A stretch of DNA of 64,000 nt from Gottfriedia acidiceleris (GCF_002128425.1 NZ_NESS01000001.1:124001-188000), one strand, 5' to 3'. Counted from the first letter of the stretch, positions 17,103 through 25,169 are shown. Numbers and translations are program-made. The notes: generated by a model from the sequence alone, not told the origin.

Positions 17103-17480
17103 TTATTTTCGATTGTATAAAGCTTTATATATAGACCATATATTTCTTCTTTCTTTCATTAAACTAATGAATTCCGGTTTACATTCGTCTAAACTGGTTA
17201 ACGCTATAAGTTCGTTATTTTTCCATTTTGTTACAATACCTTCTGTAGTATAAATTAAGTATTGGTATTCTAGATAACTTCCTAACGTTGATAAGCTTAT
17301 TTGTTCAAAAATATTTTCTGCAAAACTGTTAGAAAACGATACATATACCGGCCTAGTCCCTACTCGATCCAGGTCAAGAACATGTACAATTTTCCGATTA
17401 CAATCTATACATAATGAATAAACGGAAGGAACAATTCCACCAGTTAGAAAAACTTGTTCATTGCTATAGAATTCCTTCAC
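17103..17480 (-). CDS. Hypothetical protein, 125 aa
   Basis: The frame could open at an ATG 13 codons upstream, but AGGAGG lies 6 bases before the GTG at 17480, so GTG is the likely start (KEFYSNEQVFLTGGIVPSVY). The chain reads as repeated beta strands (SLCIDCNRKIVHVLDLDRVG, YLIYTTEGIVTKWKNNELI). This resembles a beta-propeller-like or immunity-like fold, though no family is recognised. It stands alone between topB and a strong terminator. Confidence 0.6.
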   Translation of the reverse strand: MKEFYSNEQVFLTGGIVPSVYSLCIDCNRKIVHVLDLDRVGTRPVYVSFSNSFAENIFEQISLSTLGSYLEYQYLIYTTEGIVTKWKNNELIALTSLDECKPEFISLMKERRNIWSIYKALYNRK

Positions 17481-17561
17481 TATAATCCTCCTATTATCAT
17501 TGTATATAAGTATATGCAATAAGAAATAGAATTGACTAGTTAAATTACATTATGCCTCACT

Positions 17562-19727
17562 TTATTTAATGGAATTTTGAATAAACATAATCTTCCCTGC
17601 TTCACTAAATTTTAAAGAAGCTTCGAATTCTTTACCATCCTTTGAAAATCCTTTAATAACTTCTGTAGTCTCACCGTTTAATAATTGTTTCATTAATGCC
17701 TTTGTAATTGTTTTTCCTAATATTTTTTTAGAAATTGTAACTTCACATTTTGTTTTTTGGAATTGATCACAGCCATAAAATGATCCTTTATCGATCATTT
17801 TTCCACCGCATTTAATACATTTTCCAACACTAGTTGATTTTTTCTTTGGACCAAACTTCGAATTTTGCATCTCTTCAATTTTAAACTCTGAAAAATTCCA
17901 TATCTTCTCGTTTTCGTAAGCATCAAGAATTATTTTTTCGGTTAATTTTTTAGTTTGTTCCATAAACTCAAGACTACTTGCTTTTCCGTCTCCAATTTCA
18001 CTTAATCTCTGCTCCCATTTTGCAGTCATTTCAGGTGAAGTTAAAATATTTTCCCCTAGAGCATAAATAATAAGCTTTCCTTTATCCGTCGCGAAAACTT
18101 GATTTTTCTTAACTTCAATATATTTTCTATTTTTTAAAGTACCTATTATACCAGCTCGAGTTGCCTCAGTACCAAGTCCTTCAGTTTTATTTAGAATTTT
18201 CGTTAATTCTGGATTATCTATATGTTTTCCGGCCGACTTCATTAATGTTATTAATTGTCCCTCTGTATATCTTTTAGGTGCTTGAGTTTTCTTTTCTTTT
18301 ACCTCTACTTTTTTAACAATTCCTTCTTGCCCATTTTCAACAACGGGTAAATTTTGTTCTTCTGTATTTTTTTCTTTTGATTTTTCGAATATGACTTTAC
18401 GCCAACCTTCTTGAACCATTATTTTCCCTTTTGAAATAAAAGTCGCTCGTCCGTCTACTAACGTATGAATTGTTGTATAGTCAAAAATAGAATTAGGATA
18501 ATGTGCACTAATTAAACGATTTACAATTAGTTCATATATTTTCATTTCCTCATCATTCATTTTATCGATATTTGGTACTTGTTCAGTAGGGATAATTGCA
18601 TAGTGGTCAGTGACCTTTTTCTCATTAACGAAGCGACTATTATTTATTATAGATTGATTAGGCAGAGGGAAGAATTTTGAAAATTGCTCAATATTTTCAA
18701 GTTTCTTCAATATATCTGGGAGCATCATTGCTTCTTCTTTCGTAATAAAACTTGAGTCTGAACGTGGATATGAAATATTCCCTTTGACATAAAGTTTTTG
18801 TGCGATCTCGAGTGTTTTTTGTGGTGAAAATTTATATTTACTGTTTGCATCAGCTTGGAGTGCCGATAAATTATAAAGAAAAGGTGGTTGAAACTCTTTT
18901 CTTTCTTGTTCTATATCAGTAATTTTTACGATTTTATTTTCACAAAAGCCAGCTATTTTTACTGCTAATTCTTTTGACATAATTTTAGACTCTGTTTCTT
19001 TATGCCATTTTCCAAAAAACTTTTGCTTTTCGAACTGAAATGTAGCAAAAACCTCCCAATAAGGTTCGGAATTAAACTTTTCAATCTCAAGTTCTCTTTT
19101 GACAATGAGAGCTAAGGTTGGTGTTTGAACCCTTCCTAACGAAAATACATCTTGAATTCCTTTTTTTTGTAAATGTAATGAATAAACTCTTGATGCATTC
19201 ATCCCAACTAACCAATCAGCACATGCTCGGCTATAAGCCTCAAAAAATAAGCTTTTTGTTTCACTTTCATCTAATAGTTGACTAAATCCTTTTTTAACAG
19301 CATTTTCTGTTAATGACGAAATCCAAAGCCTTCTCATTGGTTTTTTATTTCCAGCTAAATTTAAAATAAGGCGAACTATATGTTCTCCTTCCCTTTCACA
19401 GTCTCCTGCAAGTATTATTTCATTAACCTCATCTACGTGAACTAAATTTTTTATGATTGAAAACTGATCCCATTTTCCTTTTGATACTTTATGTCCAAAG
19501 CGGTTAGGTATAATTGGTAAAGTATTTAATGACCATTTTTTCCATTTTTCATCATATTCTTCAGGTGATAATAACTCACATAAATGCCCAATTGCCCAAG
19601 TTAAATAAGCACCTTTAGGAAAAAACTCGTTTGGTTGAATGACTAAGAAACCTTTTTTCTTTTGAAACTTAAAAGGCGCTGCAAGCTTTAAACCTTGATC
19701 AGGCTTTTCGGCAATAATTAATTTCAT
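17562..19727 (-). CDS. topB: DNA topoisomerase III-like type IA topoisomerase
   Basis: Relaxes and decatenates DNA by single-strand passage. 721 residues. TOPRIM domain at the N-terminus (MKLIIAEKPDQ with the catalytic Glu, then AGDCEREGE as the acidic metal motif), the ADWLVGMNASRVYS core, SLGRVQTPTLALI, and the active-site Tyr in GNISYPRSDSS. One C-terminal four-Cys zinc ribbon (CIKCGG...YGCDQFQKTKC) follows. The usual DxDxE triad reads D-C-E-R-E here, with Glu replacing the second Asp. A GTG four codons upstream is possible, but GAGGAAG sits just before the ATG at 19727. It stands alone and looks like the second TopB type found beside the standard enzyme in some Bacillus. Confidence 0.88.
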   Translation of the reverse strand: MKLIIAEKPDQGLKLAAPFKFQKKKGFLVIQPNEFFPKGAYLTWAIGHLCELLSPEEYDEKWKKWSLNTLPIIPNRFGHKVSKGKWDQFSIIKNLVHVDEVNEIILAGDCEREGEHIVRLILNLAGNKKPMRRLWISSLTENAVKKGFSQLLDESETKSLFFEAYSRACADWLVGMNASRVYSLHLQKKGIQDVFSLGRVQTPTLALIVKRELEIEKFNSEPYWEVFATFQFEKQKFFGKWHKETESKIMSKELAVKIAGFCENKIVKITDIEQERKEFQPPFLYNLSALQADANSKYKFSPQKTLEIAQKLYVKGNISYPRSDSSFITKEEAMMLPDILKKLENIEQFSKFFPLPNQSIINNSRFVNEKKVTDHYAIIPTEQVPNIDKMNDEEMKIYELIVNRLISAHYPNSIFDYTTIHTLVDGRATFISKGKIMVQEGWRKVIFEKSKEKNTEEQNLPVVENGQEGIVKKVEVKEKKTQAPKRYTEGQLITLMKSAGKHIDNPELTKILNKTEGLGTEATRAGIIGTLKNRKYIEVKKNQVFATDKGKLIIYALGENILTSPEMTAKWEQRLSEIGDGKASSLEFMEQTKKLTEKIILDAYENEKIWNFSEFKIEEMQNSKFGPKKKSTSVGKCIKCGGKMIDKGSFYGCDQFQKTKCEVTISKKILGKTITKALMKQLLNGETTEVIKGFSKDGKEFEASLKFSEAGKIMFIQNSIK

Positions 19728-19826
19728 TTTCTTCCTCACAATTTAAACTAATTTTTATATCACTCTATATGTTAGATATAGTTATTATATAACTTATGTA
19801 ATCGTAGGGAAAGAAGGAAGAAACGC

Positions 19827-19869
19827 AAAAGGCAGTGCCAAAAGAATTCATTCTCTTGCACTACCTTTT
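19827..19869. terminator. Terminator
   Basis: aaaaggcagtgc (19827-19838) and gcactacctttt (19858-19869) pair with one mismatch. It lies just downstream of the small minus-strand gene at 19892-20122. Confidence 0.65.
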
Positions 19870-19891
19870 CTTCTCTACTTGATTTACTCTT

Positions 19892-20122
19892 TTAACTACA
19901 TACTGGATTACGTGGTATTTGTATAAATTCTATTTCTTCTAAAATTTTAATTCGTTTCGTTACAATTACAACATAGTTAGCTGTCCATATATATTTAGGA
20001 AAGTTATTTTCATCGACCATCATTGCTTGAAATGTATCATTCATCATTTCCTCAAATTTTACTTCTGTAATTAAATCATTATCAATTTGAAATTCAATCC
20101 ATTCACAATGAATCATTTTCAT
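19892..20122 (-). CDS. Hypothetical protein, 76 aa
   Basis: Small acidic protein, MKMIHCEWIEFQIDNDLITE to IPRNPVCS, with two Cys near its ends and alternating beta strands (YVVIVTKRIKILEEIEFIQI). GGAGAG touches the first ATG with no spacer and lies 6 bases before a second ATG two codons later (20116), which may be the real start. No family recognised; flanked by its own terminator. Confidence 0.6.
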   Translation of the reverse strand: MKMIHCEWIEFQIDNDLITEVKFEEMMNDTFQAMMVDENNFPKYIWTANYVVIVTKRIKILEEIEFIQIPRNPVCS

Positions 20123-20307
20123 CTCTCCGCTCTTTATAAAGTGAAATCAAGATTGATTCTTAAAAGTAATTTGAAACACTTTCTATGTTTGTAGTATAGC
20201 ATGTCCTTTTCTATTTGTGAATTATTTCACAAATAGATATTTAACTTTTTATTTTATTATGAAATATATATGATAATTGAATGTATATTTTGATATTAAG
20301 CGCTTAC

Positions 20308-20336
20308 TTGACTTATATTCTTAATAGTTGTATATT
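20308..20336 (+). promoter_or_regulatory. Promoter of the cold-shock gene
   Basis: TTGACT (20308-20313) and TATATT (20331-20336) spaced by 17 bp, giving a leader of about 75 nt. A 10-bp palindrome TAAGCGCTTA (20297-20306) abuts the -35. Confidence 0.65.
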
Positions 20337-20418
20337 AATTTCAACATTTATTATAATAATATTAATAAATGGAAATTCTTTCGCGCTTCATGTGCAATGT
20401 TTTAGGAGGATAAGAAAA

Positions 20419-20616
20419 ATGCAAGGAAAAGTAAAATGGTTCAACAATGAAAAAGGTTTCGGATTCATCGAAGTTGAAGGTGGAGACGATGTATTCGTAC
20501 ATTTCTCAGCAATCCAAACTGACGGATTCAAATCTTTAGAAGAAGGTGCTGAAGTTTCTTTTGACATTGTTGAAGGTAACCGTGGACCTCAAGCTGCTAA
20601 CGTAGTAAAGCTATAA
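20419..20616 (+). CDS. Cold-shock protein (CspA/CspB/CspD family)
   Basis: 65-residue single OB-fold nucleic-acid chaperone. RNP1 KGFGFIEV (residues about 12-19) and RNP2 DVFVHFS (about 24-30) are intact, as is the N-terminal [11 protein letters not shown]. It binds single-stranded RNA and DNA and prevents secondary structure in the cold. The frame extends upstream, but TAGGAGGATAAG before the ATG at 20419 fixes the start. B. subtilis has cspD at this chromosomal position, next to ypeQ-ypeP; the paralogue cannot be fixed from sequence alone. Confidence 0.95.
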   Translation: MQGKVKWFNNEKGFGFIEVEGGDDVFVHFSAIQTDGFKSLEEGAEVSFDIVEGNRGPQAANVVKL

Positions 20617-20633
20617 TATAAACTTGACTACAT

Positions 20634-20664
20634 AGAGGACTGATTAATCAGTCCTTTTTTTATT
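20634..20664 (+). terminator. csp terminator
   Basis: A perfect 20-bp palindrome, aggactga/tcagtcct around ttaa (20636-20655), followed by eight T. Confidence 0.9.
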
Positions 20665-20786
20665 TTTTATAAAACTAAGAGATCACAAAAAGAATTATTT
20701 AGTTTACTGAAACAAAAAAATCCTCTCGCTTTTCATGATTCCTATTTTATTTGGGAATACTACGAAGTGAAATAAGGAGGGTGATT

Positions 20787-21032
20787 ATGTCAAACTTTAA
20801 TAATTTTGAGGATGTAGAAATGAAAGTTAAAGCTGCTCAAAGACTTGTTGGTTATGCAACAATGAGCATGGACGAGCAACAATTAACAGATGCAACAACA
20901 GCAATTAATCAAGCAAGAGAACAACTTGAAAAGATGAAAGGTCTTGCTACTGATTTAGATGATGAATTTTTAATGAAACAAGAAGAAGACTTAACGCAAG
21001 TAGAGCAGCAATTAAGAGAAGCTCGAATATAA
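20787..21032 (+). CDS. DUF2564 family protein
   Basis: 81 residues, all helical. It starts MSNFNNFEDVEMKVKAAQRL and contains VGYATMSMDEQQLTDATTAI and a closing QEEDLTQVEQQLREARI, the pattern of the short DUF2564 proteins found in Bacillaceae. Role unknown. An upstream TTG in frame is not preceded by a ribosome site, whereas AAGGAGGGTG lies 3-4 bases before the ATG at 20787, deciding the start. Followed by a strong terminator. Confidence 0.8.
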   Translation: MSNFNNFEDVEMKVKAAQRLVGYATMSMDEQQLTDATTAINQAREQLEKMKGLATDLDDEFLMKQEEDLTQVEQQLREARI

Positions 21033-21061
21033 TGAACAAGAAGGTACTTTCATTAGTACCC

Positions 21062-21094
21062 CAGGCTGTCGAAAAGGTCGACAGCCTTTTATTT
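21062..21094 (+). terminator. Terminator of the DUF2564 gene
   Basis: ggctgtcga (21064-21072) and tcgacagcc (21078-21086) followed by TTTTATTTT. Confidence 0.9.
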
Positions 21095-21370
21095 TGGAAA
21101 TCATTCAAATACTGAATAATTATTTCGTCAAGTTATTCAATATCATAAAGGATGTATTTATCACTTTTAGCATGTCGATGTATTCTTTTCCTTTACTCTA
21201 ATATAGAAAGGTAAAAGTTAGAGCGCAATTTCAAAAGAACTGAATGGACTTTACTGTTGAGGCTCGGTTATATAGGAGCTACAGAACCAGCTTTACTTTC
21301 ATCAGTAGTTCAAAATAAAATATTTTTTTATGTGAAAGATCATTTTTTTAACCTGAATTAAGAGGATAAT

Positions 21371-21412
21371 AAAAAAGAGTGTAGAGAATATTAGGGAGGT
21401 CTCTACACTCTG
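21371..21412 (-). terminator. Minus-strand terminator, probably for ypeP-ypeQ
   Basis: A 12-bp perfect stem, agagtgtagaga (21376-21387) and tctctacactct (21400-21411). The plus-strand A-run at 21370-21376 supplies the T-tail on the minus strand. It lies 340 bp beyond the ypeQ stop, with a dispersed repeat in between. Confidence 0.75.
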
Positions 21413-21582
21413 AAGATATACTTAAATATTACCTATTATTCATTTTCAAATGAAAGTCAATAATGCAGTAATATTTGGTAAACATTCTTTATCAAGAAGT
21501 ATTTATTTTGATATTGGGGTTCTATATTTAATTTTTAGGTCTTGCTAATAATTTTAAGATTAATTTTTTTATTTGAGAAATT

Positions 21583-21706
21583 GATTGGAATGAAAGGACG
21601 CTCGACTCCTGTGGGATTAGCGGGAAGGCTGAGACCCCGCAGGCGCGCCGAGGAGGCTCAGGTCTCGCCCCACGGAAAGCGAGCATCCTGTAATGGAAAT
21701 CAACAT
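21583..21706 (+). repeat. Bacillaceae-type dispersed GC-rich repeat, copy 1
   Basis: A GC-rich island in AT-rich DNA: gattggaatgaaag, then gctcgactcctgtgggatta, gcgggaaggct, ctcgccccacggaaagcgag and tggaaatcaacat. A second copy lies inverted at 37381-37510 with about 80% identity. I know this sequence type as a widespread non-coding repeat in Bacillus and relatives. The 650-bp gap it occupies (21095-21748) otherwise holds only the terminator at 21371-21412. Confidence 0.85.
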
Positions 21707-21748
21707 GATATTACTCATTTATTTACCAAGTTCTATTTAATATTTAAG

Positions 21749-21934
21749 TTAACAGTCAGAAGTTAATTGCTTACCGATCGTTTTTATTTTCTCTCCAATA
21801 GTACATTTATTAATACAAAATGATTGAGCGAATTTTTGGCTATGGTCTTTTCTAAAATGTTTATAGACAAAACAGCCATCGCAATACGTCTTCATTAAAG
21901 TATCTATTTCTTCCAAGATTTCTTTGCGTTCCAA
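21749..21934 (-). CDS. ypeQ: YpeQ-like small zinc-finger protein
   Basis: 61 residues with four regularly placed Cys (YCDGCFVYKHFRKDH...FCINKCTIGEKI), consistent with a zinc-binding knuckle. Its position directly after ypeP (16 bp gap) matches B. subtilis ypeQ. Role unknown. The ribosome site AAGAGGTGAA precedes the ATG. Probably co-transcribed with ypeP and ended by the hairpin at 21376-21411. Confidence 0.75.
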   Translation of the reverse strand: MERKEILEEIDTLMKTYCDGCFVYKHFRKDHSQKFAQSFCINKCTIGEKIKTIGKQLTSDC

Positions 21935-21950
21935 GATTCATTTCACCTCT

Positions 21951-22607
21951 TCATGTAACTTCAATTGTACTTATTATCTTATTCCCTTTAAGTGCTTGCG
22001 TTGCTAGATTATGAGCTTCTTTATTATCATTACGTTTAATAAGTTCTAATTGTAAAGTTAATTTTAAGTTTTTACATTTTCGTTCAATTCGATTTATGAA
22101 TCGTTCATGTTGTTCTTCAAAACAAGGCCAATCTCCATTTAACTGATTAATGACAACTTGTGAATCCCCTTTAATGTCGATTGTTTGACCTGTAATATTC
22201 ATTTCCTCTAATAGTAGGATTGCATTTTCAATAGCAGCAAATTCCGCTTCATTATTTGTCAATAAACCATCTAATTTTTCATTAAACCTTTTTCGATAGT
22301 TTTTACCATTTTGACTAAAGTATAAGCATACACCAATTCCAGACATAGATGTTGATAGATCAAATCCACCATCAAAAAATATTGAAATATTATGTGGTTC
22401 TTCTTCGAGTTCTTTTAAGTATTTTATTACTTGTTTTTTTGTCCACTCTGTGTCGAATTGATCTAAAAAGATGATTTCTCTTGTTCTACCTGTACTTTCA
22501 AAATCTTCAGCTAAAAGTAGTGCCTCTTTTATTTGTAACCATTCAGTTTCAAGCGTAATTTGATATTTCTTTTTTGTTTGATACTTCCAAATGATCTTTA
22601 ACTTCAT
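21951..22607 (-). CDS. ypeP: YpeP-like RNase H-fold protein
   Basis: 218 residues. An N-terminal helical part of about 85 residues (a binding or regulatory segment) precedes an RNase HI-like domain. That domain has candidate active-site acids in IFFDGGFD (about 95-102), NNEAEFAAIENAI (about 135-147), KGDSQVVINQL (about 161-171) and NKEAHNLATQA (about 204-214). All four acidic positions appear kept, so cleavage of RNA in RNA-DNA hybrids is possible; B. subtilis YpeP is a minor RNase H-like protein. Start at 22607: AAGGTG lies 6 bases before this ATG, while the GTG three codons upstream overlaps that ribosome site. Divergent from the second RNase H-like gene at 22744. Confidence 0.8.
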   Translation of the reverse strand: MKLKIIWKYQTKKKYQITLETEWLQIKEALLLAEDFESTGRTREIIFLDQFDTEWTKKQVIKYLKELEEEPHNISIFFDGGFDLSTSMSGIGVCLYFSQNGKNYRKRFNEKLDGLLTNNEAEFAAIENAILLLEEMNITGQTIDIKGDSQVVINQLNGDWPCFEEQHERFINRIERKCKNLKLTLQLELIKRNDNKEAHNLATQALKGNKIISTIEVT

Positions 22608-22685
22608 CCGACACACCTTTTCTATCGTTTATTTTAGACTACAGATTATGGTTGAATATAAAATTAATTCATTTCATATTTTAAG

Positions 22686-22714
22686 TTTTCATTTTTTTGA
22701 ATATATACTAAAAT
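22686..22714 (+). promoter_or_regulatory. Possible promoter of the RNase HI-like gene
   Basis: TTTTCA (22686-22691) and TAAAAT (22709-22714), spacer 17 bp, 29 bp ahead of the ATG. Confidence 0.4.
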
Positions 22715-22743
22715 GGTACATATATAAGTGTTGGAGGTTTACT

Positions 22744-23124
22744 ATGATCGAAGTTTATATTGACGGAGCTTCCAAAGGAAATCCCGGTCCATCAGGTGCT
22801 GGTATTTTCATAAAAGGAATTAAAGAACCTGTTTTTTTAAGTATTCCATTAGATTCAATGTCTAATCATGAAGCTGAGTTTCATGCATTACTACTTGCAC
22901 TAGATTATTGTGTCAAAAATAATTTAACAATTGTTTCATTCCGTACAGATTCAAAAATCGTTGAAGAAAGTATTGATAAGAATTATTCGAAAAACGATTT
23001 GTTTATTCCTTTATTAGAGAAATCACTTAATTTAATTAATCAACTTGATCTTTTCTTTATTAAATGGATTCCATCAAGCGCAAATAAGGTTGCTGATGAA
23101 CTTGCTCGAAAAGCCATAAAATAA
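22744..23124 (+). CDS. ypdQ: RNase HI-like protein (YpdQ type)
   Basis: 126 residues, the compact RNase HI fold. Active-site acids: Asp in YIDGASKGNPG (residues 5-15), Glu in NHEAEFHALL (about 41-50), Asp in FRTDSKIVEES (about 66-76) and the last Asp in NKVADELARKA. It cleaves RNA in RNA-DNA hybrids if active; the basic handle of E. coli RNase HI is absent, as in B. subtilis YpdQ. GGAGG seven bases before ATG fixes the start. It overlaps no neighbour; the EamA gene begins 16 bp later and may be co-transcribed. Confidence 0.85.
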   Translation: MIEVYIDGASKGNPGPSGAGIFIKGIKEPVFLSIPLDSMSNHEAEFHALLLALDYCVKNNLTIVSFRTDSKIVEESIDKNYSKNDLFIPLLEKSLNLINQLDLFFIKWIPSSANKVADELARKAIK

Positions 23125-23140
23125 AAAAGGAATGGACGAT

Positions 23141-24076
23141 ATGAAAAATAAATTAATCGCTTTTTCTTCTCTACTCTTTGTGTCCTTCATTTGGGGTTCT
23201 TCGCTTTTCATTGTTAAAGAAACACTTAAGTTTGTCCAACCATTTACTTTTAATGCATTACGATTTATTGTAGCTGCAATTGTATTATTTACAGTTCAGA
23301 CTTTATTAAATCGAAAAAATAATAAAAGATATCGTGGGAAAGCTGGTTTTATTTTCCCAGGTATCGTTATAGGGTTATTTTTATTTCTAGGTTTTGTATT
23401 TCAAACATTTGGATTACATAATACTTCTATATCTAAATCAGGTTTTATAATAGGTATTAGTGTAGCGATTGTTCCTTTTCTTTTATTCTTTAAATATAAG
23501 AAAAAGCCTACCTTACGGGAAAATTTATGTGCAATTATTGCATTCATCGGATTATTTTTATTAACTCTATCAACAAATTCTAAGTTTAATTCCGGTGATA
23601 TTATTTCCTTTTTCAGTGCGATTGCATTTGCTCTTCATATTATTTATTCAACAATCTACTCACCTAGTTATAACTCACTACAACTAGCAACTGTACAAAT
23701 AACTTTTGTAGGTTTAGCCTCTTGGACATTTGCTTTAATCTTTGAGGATTGGCAGGTTATTTTCAATCAAGAATTATGGACAAATAAATTTTTTGTATTT
23801 TCGATTCTATCTACTGCAATTTTTTGTACCGCTGCGGCTTTCTTTATCCAAATGTTTGCCCAACGTACAATAAGTGCGACAGAAGTAGGAATTATTCTCG
23901 CAACCGAGCCAGTTTTTGCAGCGATTACTGGATATTATTATGGTGGAGAAAGACTACAAGAAATCGGTTTAATCGGTTGCAGCTTAATATTAATTTCAAC
24001 AATCGTGACTCAAATTAGAACTAACAAAAGTAAAAAGCAATTATATAAAGAAGAAAAAACCATTCACAAAATGTGA
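23141..24076 (+). CDS. EamA (DMT superfamily) transporter
   Basis: 311 residues, ten membrane helices in two EamA repeats (about 5-140 and 150-290). Typical pieces are FIWGSSLFIVKE near the start, LRFIVAAIVLF, and TEVGIILATEPVFAAITGYYY in the second repeat. Export of amino acids or other metabolites is usual for the family; the substrate is not assignable. Start chosen at the ATG at 23141, which has AAAAAGGA nine bases upstream; an ATG three codons earlier touches that site. The stop codon is inside the terminator stem. Confidence 0.88.
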   Translation: MKNKLIAFSSLLFVSFIWGSSLFIVKETLKFVQPFTFNALRFIVAAIVLFTVQTLLNRKNNKRYRGKAGFIFPGIVIGLFLFLGFVFQTFGLHNTSISKSGFIIGISVAIVPFLLFFKYKKKPTLRENLCAIIAFIGLFLLTLSTNSKFNSGDIISFFSAIAFALHIIYSTIYSPSYNSLQLATVQITFVGLASWTFALIFEDWQVIFNQELWTNKFFVFSILSTAIFCTAAAFFIQMFAQRTISATEVGIILATEPVFAAITGYYYGGERLQEIGLIGCSLILISTIVTQIRTNKSKKQLYKEEKTIHKM

Positions 24077-24090
24077 ATGGTTTTTTTTTC
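24056..24090. terminator. Bidirectional terminator, EamA gene / 6S-like RNA
   Basis: accattcac (24059-24067) and gtgaatggt (24073-24081) with nine T on the right and six A on the left. It ends the EamA gene on the plus strand and can end the minus-strand RNA at 24090-24275. Confidence 0.9.
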
Positions 24091-24275
24091 CCGCAAATGC
24101 CGTTATTCATTTATGTCTAAGTAAACCGAACTCCAAGGTGGATGTCCTCACAAGTAACGCTCATCCTCCTATATGTAGGCACGATGTTGTTACTTAAATA
24201 TCGGTCTTCCGGTATACAAATCATTGGTTTAAGACATAAACTGACAACGCACACAGCAGGTTTTGTTTAATTTGT
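24090..24275 (-). ncRNA. Candidate 6S RNA-like regulatory RNA
   Basis: A gene-free stretch folds into one long rod when read on the minus strand. Paired segments (plus coordinates): cccgc/gcagg 24090-24094/24256-24260; cgttat/acaacg 24101-24106/24244-24249; tttatgtct/agacataaa 24110-24118/24232-24240; taaacc/ggttta 24122-24127/24226-24231. Then comes an open bubble of about 25-30 nt per side and an apical stem aagtaac/gttactt 24152-24158/24189-24195 with catc/gatg inside. This closing stem, central bubble and apical arm is the 6S design. The bubble strand reads GACCGAUAUUU, close to E. coli GAGCCGAUAUUU and, as I recall it, B. subtilis GACCGAAC, where product-RNA synthesis starts. Two pairs are G-U on the minus strand but A-C mismatches on the plus strand, favouring the minus strand. 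About 186 nt, near the usual 190. Confidence 0.55.
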
Positions 24276-24281
24276 ATTCTC

Positions 24282-24310
24282 ATTCTATACCAACTAAAAC
24301 TATTTTGCAA
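24282..24310 (-). promoter_or_regulatory. Promoter of the 6S-like RNA
   Basis: On the minus strand TTGCAA (plus 24305-24310) and TAGAAT (24282-24287) are separated by 17 bp, predicting a start near 24275. Confidence 0.5.
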
Positions 24311-24314
24311 CTAA

Positions 24315-25148
24315 TTATTTTTCCTTATTCACAACATTTTCTTCATAAGAAATCCAATCACTAAAACTTCCTGGATAAAGTTTTACATTAGTATATCCAG
24401 CTTCAACTAATCCTAAATAATTTACACAGCCAGTTACACCTGAGCCACAATAAACTACTGTTTCATCGCCATTTTTAAATGGTTTAAATAGTTCTTGTAA
24501 TTCTTCTTTTGTTTTAAATTCACCCGTTTCATTTAAAACATCTTTCCAAAAAGAATTTTTTGCTCCTGGAATATGACCAGCAATTCGATCAATTGGTTCA
24601 AATTCGCCAATATATCGTATAGATTCTCTAGAATCAATTAAATTGAAGTCCTCATTTTTACTATTCTTCTTAACATCATTCATAGAACTAATCATATACT
24701 CTTGTACTTTAATCTCAAATTGCTTAGGTAATACTTCTTCAATTTTTGCAGTTACTTCAAAACCGTTCTCCAACCATTTTTTATAGCCACCATTTAAAAC
24801 AAAAGTAAACTGATGTCCAACTAAATTACATAAAAACCAACATCTTGCAGCATTATCATTCGTACCATCGTCATAACAAATAACAATCGTATCATGATCG
24901 ATCCCCAGTTGGCCTAAAAGAATGCCAAAATCATTTAAATTAGGTAACGGATGTCTACCTCCATGCTTTTGTACAGGACTAGATAAGTCTTTGTTTAAAT
25001 CAACATAACGAGAAAGCGGAATATGATTTTTCTGATACTCACTAAAACCATATTCAGGATTTGACAATTGAAATCGACAATCTAAAAATACAACATTTTT
25101 ATTTAACCGCAATTTATTTGCAATGTTTACATCAATAATATTTTTCAA
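24315..25148 (-). CDS. Sulfurtransferase with two rhodanese domains
   Basis: 277 residues. The N-terminal rhodanese-like domain (about 10-130) has lost its Cys loop (ICYDDGTNDNAARCW). The C-terminal domain (about 155-270) carries the catalytic loop CGSGVTG (about 236-242). CGSGVT is typical of 3-mercaptopyruvate sulfurtransferases, whereas thiosulfate enzymes usually have CRKGVT; the former activity is therefore likelier. The start is TTG at 25148 behind GAAGGTGG. It begins 21 bp after dynA ends, so it is probably translated from the dynA transcript. Confidence 0.88.
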   Translation of the reverse strand: MKNIIDVNIANKLRLNKNVVFLDCRFQLSNPEYGFSEYQKNHIPLSRYVDLNKDLSSPVQKHGGRHPLPNLNDFGILLGQLGIDHDTIVICYDDGTNDNAARCWFLCNLVGHQFTFVLNGGYKKWLENGFEVTAKIEEVLPKQFEIKVQEYMISSMNDVKKNSKNEDFNLIDSRESIRYIGEFEPIDRIAGHIPGAKNSFWKDVLNETGEFKTKEELQELFKPFKNGDETVVYCGSGVTGCVNYLGLVEAGYTNVKLYPGSFSDWISYEENVVNKEK

Positions 25149-25169
25149 TTTTAATTGTCCACCTTCATA

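Noticed and set aside
21542-21766. 74-codon plus-strand frame through the GC-rich repeat
   Set aside because: It reads the dispersed repeat, has odd composition (GRLRPRRRAEEAQVSP) and is not open in the second copy.
24090-24262. Plus-strand reading of the 6S-like RNA
   Set aside because: It contains ACCGAAC, similar to the B. subtilis template, but has no promoter upstream (a T-run and terminator are there) and needs two A-C mismatches that become G-U pairs on the minus strand.
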